From Bacteroidota bacterium (GTDB lineage Bacteria; Bacteroidota; Ignavibacteria; UBA10030; UBA8401), in the NCBI GenBank assembly GCA_030824295.1, contig JAVBYA010000462.1, forward strand, positions 1-14,012: a stretch of 14,012 bases of DNA, given 5' to 3'. The notes beneath the pieces were generated by a model. The model was not told where the DNA came from. It saw only the letters and a program-made list of their open reading frames with translations, and made no database searches. Positions 7,210 to 14,012 of this stretch are shown here, piece after piece (the first letter of the stretch is position 1; each line of letters begins with the position of its first letter). Made by a program: the position numbers and the translations under genes.

Positions 7210-7244
7210 AACACCTTCCAGGTTCTCATAACCTGGAAGGTGTT
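7210..7244. repeat. Perfect 15-bp palindrome between pstB and phoU
   Basis: AACACCTTCCAGGTT (7210-7224), a 5-nt loop CTCAT, and its exact complement AACCTGGAAGGTGTT (7230-7244). On the transcribed minus strand it is followed by CAAACAAAAAGG, not a U-run, so it is not an ordinary terminator. It sits 7 bp past the pstB stop and 19 bp before the phoU start. It may be a dispersed palindromic (REP-like) element or an mRNA stability or processing hairpin. Confidence 0.85.
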
Positions 7245-7251
7245 GAATACA

Positions 7252-8040
7252 TTAACCGAACCGTCCTGTAATATAATCTTCCGTCTGCTTCTTTGCCGGG
7301 ACGGTGAAGATCTTTTTCGTCTCATCGAACTCGATCAGTTCCCCCATATAGAAGAACCCGGTGTAGTCGCTCACGCGGGCCGCCTGCTGCATGTTGTGGG
7401 TGACGATGACGATCGTATAGGTATTCTTCAGTTCGTAGACCAGTTCCTCGATCTTCGCTGTTGCGATGGGATCGAGTGCACTCGCCGGCTCGTCCATCAG
7501 CAGGATCTCCGGGTCCACCGCCAGCGCACGCGCGATGCAGAGACGCTGCTGCTGTCCGCCGGAGAGCGATAATCCGCTCTTCCCGAGATCGTCCTTCACC
7601 TCGTCCCACAATGCCGCCTGCTTCAGCGACCGCTCCACGACCTCGTCCAGTTTCTTCTTGTCGTTCATGCCGTTGATGCGCGGACCGTACGCCACGTTCT
7701 CGAAGATCGACTTCGGGAACGGATTCGATTTCTGGAAGATCATTCCGACCTTCTTCCGCAGTTCCACCACATCCACCTGCCGGTCATAGATGTTCACGCC
7801 GTCCAGCAGCACCTGTCCTTCCACGCGGGCGTTCTCGATCAGGTCGTTCATCCGGTTCAGGGAGCGGAGGTAGGTCGATTTTCCGCAGCCGGAAGGACCG
7901 ATCAGCGCCGTCACACGGTGCGTGAAGATGTCCAGCGTAACGTTCTTGATCGCCTGTTTCGGTCCGTAGTAAATGTTCAACCCTTCGGTCTTCATCCGTA
8001 CGTCCGTCTTGGCCATTGTCGTATAAGAGTGAGAATACAT
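7252..8040 (-). CDS. pstB: Phosphate ABC transporter ATP-binding protein PstB
   Basis: 262 residues from 8040, within the usual PstB range. This is the ATPase that drives PstCA. Walker A is GPSGCGKST (48-56), the Q-loop QKSNPFP (103-109), the signature LSGGQQQRL (159-167), Walker B ILLMDEP (179-185) and the switch histidine is in VTHNM (H215). LNRMNDLI, FENVAYGPR and ASALDP are PstB-specific wording. Start choice is uncertain: the ATG at 8040 lies 11 bp after the pstA stop, and a second ATG at 8016 (MAKTDVRMKTE) would give 254 residues. Neither has a Shine-Dalgarno. The open frame to 8382 overlaps pstA and is not real. Confidence 0.95.
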   Translation of the reverse strand: MYSHSYTTMAKTDVRMKTEGLNIYYGPKQAIKNVTLDIFTHRVTALIGPSGCGKSTYLRSLNRMNDLIENARVEGQVLLDGVNIYDRQVDVVELRKKVGMIFQKSNPFPKSIFENVAYGPRINGMNDKKKLDEVVERSLKQAALWDEVKDDLGKSGLSLSGGQQQRLCIARALAVDPEILLMDEPASALDPIATAKIEELVYELKNTYTIVIVTHNMQQAARVSDYTGFFYMGELIEFDETKKIFTVPAKKQTEDYITGRFG

Positions 8041-8051
8041 GGTCGTTGTCG

Positions 8052-8960
8052 TTAGGTGATGATGCGTTTCCGGAGCCGGTACCGCAGGAAGATCGCGGAA
8101 AAATTCAGCGCGAATGTCAACAGGAGCAGCACGAGCGTGGTGGCGTATTGGATGCCGCGGGTCGCTTCCACATCCGGCGATTGCGTCGCCATGATATAGA
8201 TATGATACCCGAGCTCCATGAACTGATCGGAGAGTCCGCCGGGAAGATGCGGCAGGAAGTACGCCGCACCGGTGAAGAGGATCGGCGCGACCTCGCCCGC
8301 ACCGCGGCTCACGGCGAGGATCCCTCCGGTGAGCATGCCGGTGATGGAGTTGGGGATGACCACCTTCCGGATGGTCTGCCACTTGGTGGCGCCGAGCGCC
8401 AGCGATGCTTCGCGCAGTTCGCGCGGCACTGTTTTGATCGCCTCTTCCACCGCCACGATCACCACCGGCAGCGTCAGCAGCGCCATGGTGAGACTCGCCC
8501 AGAGGATGTTCGGCTGACCCCAGTGCAGCAGTCCGTCGTCATACAGCGCCTTGTCCACCCCCGCGCCGACGAACTGGATGAAGAACCCGAGTCCGAACAA
8601 TCCGAAGACGATGGCCGGCACGCCGGCAAGCGTGTTCACCGCAAAGCGAATGAGCCGTGCAAGGACCGAACGCTGGCTGGCATACTCGCTCAGATAGATG
8701 GCGGTCATCGTCCCGACCGGCACACCGACCACGGACATGATCACCACCAGCAGGAATGTTCCGAAGATGGCCGGGAAGATACCGCCTTTGGTCATCCCTT
8801 CCTCCGGTGCGCCGAGCAGGAAGTCCATCGTGAGACTCCCCCATCCTCCCGCAACGATGGTCGTCATCACGTACAGTACGATGGCAACGATCATCAATGC
8901 GAAGAACGCGGGAACGGAGTACGCGATCGCTCCGAGGATGTTCCGTTTGGTCTTGGTCAT
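8052..8960 (-). CDS. pstA: Phosphate ABC transporter permease PstA
   Basis: A 302-residue inner-membrane permease with about six predicted membrane segments, the first at about 10-35. The ABC-permease coupling (EAA) loop is VPRELREASLALGATKWQTI (178-197), where PstB docks. PstA-like wording includes SEYA, NTLAGVPAIVFGLFGLGFF (109-127) and the SRGAGEVAPILFTGAAYF segment (218-235). It forms the phosphate channel as a heterodimer with PstC. The gene begins 15 bp after the pstC stop and ends 11 bp before the pstB start, so it is tightly packed in the operon. No ribosome site is visible at the ATG at 8960; coupling to pstC translation is likely. Confidence 0.95.
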   Translation of the reverse strand: MTKTKRNILGAIAYSVPAFFALMIVAIVLYVMTTIVAGGWGSLTMDFLLGAPEEGMTKGGIFPAIFGTFLLVVIMSVVGVPVGTMTAIYLSEYASQRSVLARLIRFAVNTLAGVPAIVFGLFGLGFFIQFVGAGVDKALYDDGLLHWGQPNILWASLTMALLTLPVVIVAVEEAIKTVPRELREASLALGATKWQTIRKVVIPNSITGMLTGGILAVSRGAGEVAPILFTGAAYFLPHLPGGLSDQFMELGYHIYIMATQSPDVEATRGIQYATTLVLLLLTFALNFSAIFLRYRLRKRIIT

Positions 8961-8975
8961 AGGGTGCGCACGGGA

Positions 8976-10022
8976 TTAATCGCCTCTGAATTTCTTCATC
9001 AGCCGCTGGCGGACGAAGATCTCCGCCACAGCATTCAGGGTGAAGGTGAACAGGAACAGGATGGAGCCGATCAGGAACAGGATGTGATAATGCGTCTCGC
9101 CGAAGACGACCTCTGCCATTTCCGCACCGATGGTGGCAGACATGGTGCGGACCGGTTCGAACGGATCGGCCGAGGTCAGCGCCGCATTGCCGGTGGCCAT
9201 CAGCACGATCATCGTTTCGCCGAACGCGCGGCCGATGCCGAGCAGCACGGCAGCGAAGATGCCGGGCGTTGCCGCCGGAAGGATAACCTTCAGCGCGGTC
9301 TGCCAGCGTGTGGCACCGAGTGCCAGCGACGCTTCTGTCAATGATTTCGGAACGGCCGAAATGGCATCCTCAGAGATGGTGAAGATGAGCGGTATGACTG
9401 CAAGGGACATAGCCACGCCGCCGACGAACGCATTCAGCCGGTATTGCAGACCGAACGTATCCTGCACATAGGTCGCCAGCACAACAAGCGCGAAGAATCC
9501 GATCACCACGGAAGGGAATCCTGCCAGGATCTCGATGACCGGTTTCAGTGCTTCCTTCGCCCATTTCGGTGCGAACGCCGCAGTAAAGAGAGCGGCAAGG
9601 ATGCCGATCGGTGCCGCAAGCAGCACGGCGATCAGGGAGACCTTCAAACTTCCGACGATGAGCGGCAGCAGACCATACTTCGGTTTTCCGGAGATCGGCT
9701 GCCACCGGTCGCCGGCAAGGTTCTCCACGGTCACTCCTTCATCCACGTGGTCCTTGTTCTTCTCTTTCGATTCAGCGGCCTGTTCCGCCTCCGTCAGCAC
9801 CAGATCGCCGTAGGTCTCCTGCTCTCCCAGCTCCTCGACCGTCGCCACCGGTTCCGGCGGCGAGAACAGCGGAAGCGTCTCGCGGAAGACGAAGACGAAG
9901 ATGAGTACGATGAACGTGAATGACAGGAACGCGGTCGCCGTGATCACCTTCTCGGCAAGGAACTCGCCGATACGGAACCGCTTCTTCATCAATGTGTTGG
10001 ATATGTCCGGGGACTGCTGCAT
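8976..10022 (-). CDS. pstC: Phosphate ABC transporter permease PstC
   Basis: A 348-residue inner-membrane permease and partner of PstA. The first membrane segment is about 25-52. The EAA loop is VPKSLTEASLALGATRWQTA (224-243), and GIGRAFGETMIVLMATGNA (262-280) is strongly PstC-like. Between the first and second membrane segments lies a charged region rich in E, D and K (about 57-106) that enterobacterial PstC proteins lack. It should face the periplasm and makes this protein longer than the E. coli form. The start at 10022 lies 15 bp after the pstS stop with only a weak CGGA upstream. An alternative ATG at 9989 (MKKRFRIGE) would remove 11 residues. Confidence 0.95.
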   Translation of the reverse strand: MQQSPDISNTLMKKRFRIGEFLAEKVITATAFLSFTFIVLIFVFVFRETLPLFSPPEPVATVEELGEQETYGDLVLTEAEQAAESKEKNKDHVDEGVTVENLAGDRWQPISGKPKYGLLPLIVGSLKVSLIAVLLAAPIGILAALFTAAFAPKWAKEALKPVIEILAGFPSVVIGFFALVVLATYVQDTFGLQYRLNAFVGGVAMSLAVIPLIFTISEDAISAVPKSLTEASLALGATRWQTALKVILPAATPGIFAAVLLGIGRAFGETMIVLMATGNAALTSADPFEPVRTMSATIGAEMAEVVFGETHYHILFLIGSILFLFTFTLNAVAEIFVRQRLMKKFRGD

Positions 10023-10037
10023 GATCGGTCCGTTCGT

Positions 10038-10859
10038 TTAGCGGAGCGGGAAATAGCCGACCTTGGTCACGATGCTCTGTCCCTCTTCACTCAGGATCCA
10101 GTCGATGTATTCCTTCATCGCACCGGTCGGTTTGCTCTTTACATACATATAAAGGAAACGGGTGATCGGGTATTGTCCGGACTTCACATTCTCCGCCGTC
10201 GGCATCATCGCCGGCGCACCTTCGTCCGCCTTCACCGCCACATCGCGGATCCCTTTCGCATACGCCGCACCGCCATAGCCGATACCGTTCGGGTCCTTGG
10301 AGACCGCATTCACCAGCGCCGCTGTTCCCGGCATATTCTGGCAGCTCGGGGCATAATCCTCGTCATCCAGCACGTTCTCTTTGAAATACACGTAAGTGCC
10401 GGAGTTGTTCTCGCGGCTGTAGAGGATGATGCGTGCATCGCTCCCGCCCACCTGCTTCCAGTTCGTGATCTTGCCGGTATAGATGTCCTTGATCTGCTGC
10501 ACGGTCAGTTCCTTTACCGGGTTCTTCTCGTGCACATAGAGCGCGATGCCGTCCTTCGCGGTCTTGATCTCCACGCCGAGACTGCTGAAGCGGTGTTTTA
10601 ACTTCTGTTTCTCTCCCGGCTTCATCGGACGCGAGGCGTTGCAGATGTCCGTAGTGCCGTTGATGAGCGCCGAGATGCCGGTGCCCGAACCTCCGCCGGT
10701 CACCTGGATGGTGACATTCGGATTCTTCTTCATATAGAGTTCGGCCCAGCGCTGCGCCAGGATCACCATCGTATCGGATCCTTTGACGGTGATAACATCC
10801 GCCGCGAACAGGGACGGGGTGAAGGTGAAGAGCAGCAGGGTAGCGATGAAACGTTTCAC
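10038..10859 (-). CDS. pstS: Periplasmic phosphate-binding protein PstS
   Basis: A 273-residue protein with a cleavable signal peptide (MKRFIATLLLFTFTPSLFA, about 1-19) and no lipobox cysteine, so it should be soluble in the periplasm. It binds phosphate and delivers it to PstCA. Phosphate-loop motifs are KGSDT (26-30), GGGSGTG (55-61), TTDICNASRP (69-78) and RENNSGT (150-156). The start codon is GTG at 10859, supported by AAGGAG at 10868-10873 eight bases upstream. It follows the porin gene after 65 bp with no terminator in between, and pstC follows after 15 bp. It is clearly paralogous to the lipoprotein at 3528-4361 but better matched to this transporter by position. Confidence 0.95.
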   Translation of the reverse strand: MKRFIATLLLFTFTPSLFAADVITVKGSDTMVILAQRWAELYMKKNPNVTIQVTGGGSGTGISALINGTTDICNASRPMKPGEKQKLKHRFSSLGVEIKTAKDGIALYVHEKNPVKELTVQQIKDIYTGKITNWKQVGGSDARIILYSRENNSGTYVYFKENVLDDEDYAPSCQNMPGTAALVNAVSKDPNGIGYGGAAYAKGIRDVAVKADEGAPAMMPTAENVKSGQYPITRFLYMYVKSKPTGAMKEYIDWILSEEGQSIVTKVGYFPLR

Positions 10860-10924
10860 GGTGCGGTCTCCTTAGACTGAATTAGTTGTGGTAATACTCA
10901 TTGTGCTGCATTCCGACAGGATCG

Positions 10925-12292
10925 TCAGAACGGGAACCGGTACTGGATGCGGAAGGTGAAGACATCATCCTTCACATCGCTTTTGTACGGCGCCAGAGTG
11001 CTGGTCGATGCCACACTCTGCGCGACCGTTTCGTTCTTCACCATCTCGTAATAGAAGACGAATTTCACATTATCATCCAGATGGTAGATGTATCCTGCGC
11101 CGATGGTGCTGAAAGCGATATCGCCGATCGTGGTCGATTTTCCGGCGGCGCCGATCTCGCTTCCCTCGATCTCGGTGTTCGGGTCCAGCACATCGTACCG
11201 CAGCACCAGCTGATGCTTCGTACCGATGTTCTGTAGCAGGCTCACATAGAATCCGTAGAACTCCCGCTGATAGAGGGGTGTGTTCGCTGCCGACGGATTG
11301 TAGAATGTATTGGTGCCGGCTGCGCCGGGCTGTGAACCGAAATTATACTCACCCCGCACGGAAGCGCCGCCAAGATGCGGAACATCGAAAATGATCTGTG
11401 CATCGATACCGAAATAATTGCGGTCATAGGTCAGCCCGACATTCGTCACCGCTGAATCCACAATGAACTGTTTCTGATCAGCATTAAACGTATGGATGAA
11501 CTTCGAAGTGTTCCGCACGGAACCGCGGTAGACGGAGACCCCCGCATCGAACGCGGCGTTGGTCTCTTCGAACGGCACAATGAACCCTGCGCGCCCGATG
11601 ATATCCTTGCTGTTATCATTCTCGTTGGCGGTCGGCAACACACCGTTGAACACGCCGAGCTTCAAATTATAGTTCGTCCAGTCCCCCACCTCGGGCGCAA
11701 ATTCGATCATCGCTCCCAGTTCGCGCTCCCCCGGGAACAGCGTTTGTGACATTCTGGACCGTTCCGGCGTCTCACGGAAATTGGAGGAATACGCCACTTC
11801 GAATCCGAACGGCCGGTCGAACACACCCATGCGCATGTTCCAGCTTTTCACCCACGGATCTTTGATGTTGATGTACGCATCCTTGATGCCGAGTCCGTTC
11901 TGCGTGATATCGAACTGCATCACATATTGGGAGAACGTAAGATCATTCTCATACTGCACCTTGAAGCGGCCCCGGCGCACCTGGAAGCGGGAGCCGACAT
12001 TCGACGTTGGGAACGCACCGCCGGCAAAATTGCCGATGGGGAATGCCGTGTTGCCGAGTCCGTTCGAGGATTGGTACTGCGTCTGCATGTACCCGCTGAA
12101 CTTGAGCTTGCGGGCAAGATCGATGTAGCTCTTCATGTCCAGCAGGATCTCGTTGACGCTCTCATTGTGCAGACGCTGCTGCTCCAATTGCTCTTCAATG
12201 GAAACAGCCGCGGTGTCCGCCGTTTCTTCCTGTGAGAACAAAGGAAGTGCGAAAAAAATTGCACACGTCAGGATTCGAAATTGTACTCTCAC
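10925..12292 (-). CDS. Outer-membrane phosphate-selective-type porin (OprO/OprP family)
   Basis: 455 residues. Signal peptide MRVQFRILTCAIFFALPLFS (1-20), then an acidic, coiled-coil-prone stretch (about 30-60) as in trimeric porins. A beta-barrel follows from about residue 64 (LKFSGYMQTQYQSS) to the terminal strand FRIQYRFPF with final phenylalanine. RRGRFKVQYENDLTFSQYVMQFD, GVFDRPFGFEVAYSS and the RSRMSQTLFPGERELGAM segment fit the Porin_O_P family. The start is GTG at 12292, with AAGGA about 7 nt upstream. As first gene of the pst operon behind a six-unit repeat array, it most likely carries phosphate across the outer membrane. Phosphate selectivity is inferred; some family members carry polyphosphate or other anions. 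Confidence 0.88.
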   Translation of the reverse strand: MRVQFRILTCAIFFALPLFSQEETADTAAVSIEEQLEQQRLHNESVNEILLDMKSYIDLARKLKFSGYMQTQYQSSNGLGNTAFPIGNFAGGAFPTSNVGSRFQVRRGRFKVQYENDLTFSQYVMQFDITQNGLGIKDAYINIKDPWVKSWNMRMGVFDRPFGFEVAYSSNFRETPERSRMSQTLFPGERELGAMIEFAPEVGDWTNYNLKLGVFNGVLPTANENDNSKDIIGRAGFIVPFEETNAAFDAGVSVYRGSVRNTSKFIHTFNADQKQFIVDSAVTNVGLTYDRNYFGIDAQIIFDVPHLGGASVRGEYNFGSQPGAAGTNTFYNPSAANTPLYQREFYGFYVSLLQNIGTKHQLVLRYDVLDPNTEIEGSEIGAAGKSTTIGDIAFSTIGAGYIYHLDDNVKFVFYYEMVKNETVAQSVASTSTLAPYKSDVKDDVFTFRIQYRFPF

Positions 12293-12330
12293 GATGAATT
12301 CCTTGAAAAAATGGGGGTGCGGTTCGACAA

Positions 12331-12391
12331 CGTCAACAAATTGTCAATTACAATTTACCCCTGGGTTATGGCAGTATTATGGAATTGTTAC
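12331..12391 (-). promoter_or_regulatory. Candidate Pho-box array: six 11-bp units before the porin-pst operon
   Basis: On the minus strand six hexamers follow each other at exact 11-bp spacing: GTAACA, ATAATA, ATAACC, GTAAAT, TTGACA, TTGACG (plus-strand starts 12386, 12375, 12364, 12353, 12342, 12331). All have T at position 2 and A at position 4. This is the structure of Pho boxes bound by PhoP/PhoB-type winged-helix proteins. The downstream edge is 38 bp from the GTG start, so the leader is short. No convincing -10 element was found, unlike at the other two arrays. Confidence 0.6.
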
Positions 12392-12413
12392 CAGTTACGG
12401 CGGGAGTGTCGCG

Positions 12414-12432
12414 GGCGGACCGGCCGGCCGCC
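12414..12432. other. GC-rich hairpin after the dCMP deaminase gene
   Basis: GGCGG (12414-12418) pairs with CCGCC (12428-12432), with two further C-G pairs inside and one bulge. It lies 4 bp past the deaminase stop. It has no U-tract on either strand, so it is at most a weak or factor-dependent terminator shielding the porin promoter. Confidence 0.35.
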
Positions 12433-12435
12433 GTG

Positions 12436-12882
12436 TCAGGAGACCGGCGGCTGTTCTTTGCCCATATAGACGAGCGTAACTCCGCATTGCCGGGCATATT
12501 CGGTGATGCGGGTATCGCGGTAGAATTCCTTGTAATAGATCTTCCGGATGCCGCAGTTCGCGATCAGTTTGAAGCAGGTCAGGCAGGGGGAAGCGGTCAC
12601 ATAGATCTCGGATTCGTCGATGCGCACGCCATGCTTCGCCGCCTGCGCGACGGCGTTCGCTTCGGCATGCACCGTGCGGACGCAGTGGTCGTTCTCAATG
12701 TCGTGACCGATCGCATCACAGTGCGGCGCGCCGCGCAGACTGCCGTTGTAGCCGGTGGAGAGGATCGTCTTATCCCGCACGATCACCGCCCCCACATGCT
12801 TCCGTCCGCACGTGCTGCGGGTCGCCACTTGTTCGGCGATGTTCATGAAGTATTCGTGCCACGATACACGCTGGTCTGCCAT
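12436..12882 (-). CDS. Deoxycytidylate (dCMP) deaminase family protein
   Basis: A 148-residue zinc-dependent cytidine/deoxycytidylate deaminase. Zinc ligands and catalytic residue are visible as HAEAN (H72, catalytic E74) and PCLTC (C100, C103). Family wording includes the N-terminal WHEYFMNIAEQVATRSTC, VGAVIV and TGYNGSLRGAPHC. The likely reaction is dCMP to dUMP, feeding thymidylate synthesis; ComEB-like proteins share this fold. Length is normal. The start at 12882 is set by AGAGGA at 12886-12891, which overlaps the stop codon of the upstream M14 gene (TAGAGGA), so the two are probably translationally coupled. It has no obvious link to phosphate uptake. Confidence 0.92.
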   Translation of the reverse strand: MADQRVSWHEYFMNIAEQVATRSTCGRKHVGAVIVRDKTILSTGYNGSLRGAPHCDAIGHDIENDHCVRTVHAEANAVAQAAKHGVRIDESEIYVTASPCLTCFKLIANCGIRKIYYKEFYRDTRITEYARQCGVTLVYMGKEQPPVS

Positions 12883-12889
12883 TGGTCCT

Positions 12890-14011
12890 CTATTTGATGA
12901 ATTGCATGGTGGAGAATTCCGAATGTCCTCCGGCGGTCAGGCGGACAATGAACAGTCCGCTGCTGAGTCCGTCGGGTCGGAATGTGGATGTATGCGTCCC
13001 GGCCGGGTATTTTCCCTGCACGAGCACTGCAGCTTCGCGGCCGAGCAGGTCATACACCGTCAATGTGACATCCGATTCAGCCGGCAGACGGTAGGTGATG
13101 GTGGTGGATGGATTGAACGGATTCGGATAATTCCGCAGGAGGAACATATCCTTTGGTACTGACCGGGCAGCGAGAACGCCGGTGTATGCCGTGGAATCCT
13201 GCAAGTATTTATCGATACCGAGAAGAATGGCACGCGCCGTCCGGTCGAACATCGTGGCGGCAGCGCAGTTCCCGTCCTCGTACGTCATCGCCATGATCTT
13301 CTCTTTGTGATTGGACCAGCACCAGCTTTCCGGATACTGCGTGGCCGGAGCGTTCACCCAGCTGGTGTAGTACGGGTAGGGACGGATACTGTCCGGGAAG
13401 AACGAACGGACATAATTGATGAATCGCTGCTCCATCTTGGCGAAGAGCGGCGATGTGCCGCCGGGAGCGTGATAGACGAAATAGCGGGAACAGACGTACG
13501 CGGAATGCATGTTCAGCATGATGCGCATCGGATTCGGCTGCGCCATCTGTTTGATGAATTGCGAACGGAGCACCAGCACCTCCTCCTGCGGTGATGCGGC
13601 ATTCCAGTTGCCTTCGATATCAATGTTTCTCGCGTTCTGCCGCGCCAGCCCCAGCTCCACCCCGTCCGGATTGTACATCGGCATGATGACGAACACGTAC
13701 CGCTGACGCAGCACGGCGGCCGTGTCGTTCTCCGCCAGCAGCTGCTTGATCATCTCGTTGGTCACCCACGTCCCCTGCACCTCGTTCGGATGCGTCCGTG
13801 CATGCACCCACACGCGCTGGCGCTTGTTGTCCGGATCGGCGGACGTATCCTGAATGGTCATCACCCACAACGCGCGTCCCTGCACCGAAGCGCCGGCGGA
13901 ATCGATGGCAATGAACGGACTCTTCTTCCACTGCGACAGATCGTAGAGCAGCGTATCGTATCCGTATCCCCAGTTGCCGGAGGCGGCGAGTTTCGCTGCT
14001 TCGGACAGCGT
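12890..14011 (-). CDS. M14-family zinc carboxypeptidase with T9SS sorting tail (5' end outside window)
   Basis: 373 residues are visible; the frame stays open to the window edge, so the true start is beyond it. The metallocarboxypeptidase site is present: HPNE (H74, E77 in visible numbering) for zinc, NPDG, NARNID, the third zinc ligand in LNMHSAY (H169) and the catalytic glutamate in AMTYEDGN (E245). From about residue 290, FLLRNYPNPFNPSTTITYRLP begins a T9SS type A sorting domain ending in FSTMQFIK. The enzyme should be secreted through the outer membrane and trim C-terminal residues from peptides or cell-wall material; substrate is not determinable. The GTG near 13885 is internal. Its TAG stop sits inside the ribosome site of the deaminase gene. 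Confidence 0.9.
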   Translation of the reverse strand, partial: TLSEAAKLAASGNWGYGYDTLLYDLSQWKKSPFIAIDSAGASVQGRALWVMTIQDTSADPDNKRQRVWVHARTHPNEVQGTWVTNEMIKQLLAENDTAAVLRQRYVFVIMPMYNPDGVELGLARQNARNIDIEGNWNAASPQEEVLVLRSQFIKQMAQPNPMRIMLNMHSAYVCSRYFVYHAPGGTSPLFAKMEQRFINYVRSFFPDSIRPYPYYTSWVNAPATQYPESWCWSNHKEKIMAMTYEDGNCAAATMFDRTARAILLGIDKYLQDSTAYTGVLAARSVPKDMFLLRNYPNPFNPSTTITYRLPAESDVTLTVYDLLGREAAVLVQGKYPAGTHTSTFRPDGLSSGLFIVRLTAGGHSEFSTMQFIK

Positions 14012-14012
14012 G

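Noticed and set aside
6486..7271. 261-codon plus-strand open frame opposite phoU
   Set aside because: It lies wholly antisense to phoU, has no family motifs, and has no sensible ribosome site.
7252..8382. Longer pstB starting at 8382
   Set aside because: The extra N-terminal residues are arginine/histidine-rich antisense-like sequence overlapping pstA by more than 300 bp. PstB homology begins near 8016-8040.
8016..9344. 442-codon open frame on the plus strand across pstA and pstC
   Set aside because: The translation is rich in H, R, D, E and Q, as expected from the complement of membrane-protein codons, and both genes on the other strand are certain.
10860..10924. Extra Pho-box-like array between the porin and pstS
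   Set aside because: AT-rich hexamers are present, but they do not hold T2/A4 at 11-bp spacing over three units.

Overview
The window looks like chromosomal DNA of a GC-rich member of the FCB superphylum, most likely an Ignavibacteria/Kapabacteria-type organism near Bacteroidota/Chlorobiota. Two proteins end in type IX secretion (T9SS) sorting domains of the 'NYPNPFNP' kind typical of that group, and the first gene fragment ends in an outer-membrane barrel signature. No tRNA, rRNA, transposase, CRISPR array or phage gene was seen, and the genes have similar composition.

Layout. Bases 1-102 are the tail of an outer-membrane beta-barrel gene, followed by a clear terminator. Bases 281-3322 (+) encode a secreted protein made of two near-identical 450-residue domains plus a T9SS tail. 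Two look-alike convergent terminators (3380-3474) separate it from a minus-strand pair: an M28 metallopeptidase broken by a frameshift (6012-4358) and, overlapping its stop codon by ATGA, a second phosphate-binding lipoprotein (pstS paralogue, 4361-3528). Divergent from the peptidase is a small PhoB/OmpR-type DNA-binding protein without a receiver domain (about 6133-6468, +). Converging on it is a complete phosphate uptake operon on the minus strand, in transcription order: outer-membrane phosphate-type porin, pstS, pstC, pstA, pstB, phoU (12292-6513). Upstream, on the same strand, lie a dCMP deaminase and the 3' part of an M14 carboxypeptidase with a T9SS tail.

How it fits together. The porin would pass phosphate across the outer membrane, PstS would bind it in the periplasm, PstCAB would pump it into the cytoplasm, and PhoU would signal transport status. 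The extra PstS lipoprotein would be a membrane-anchored second receptor.

The most notable result is an apparent operator built from hexamers repeated every 11 bp (T at position 2, A at position 4), resembling the Pho boxes of B. subtilis and E. coli. It has six units before the porin and four before the secreted T9SS protein. A third, weaker array precedes the receiver-less DNA-binding gene. In the last two cases the array is followed, after exactly 9 nt, by the same hexamer, TATCTT. This suggests a local phosphate-starvation regulon that includes the duplicated secreted protein and the small regulator.
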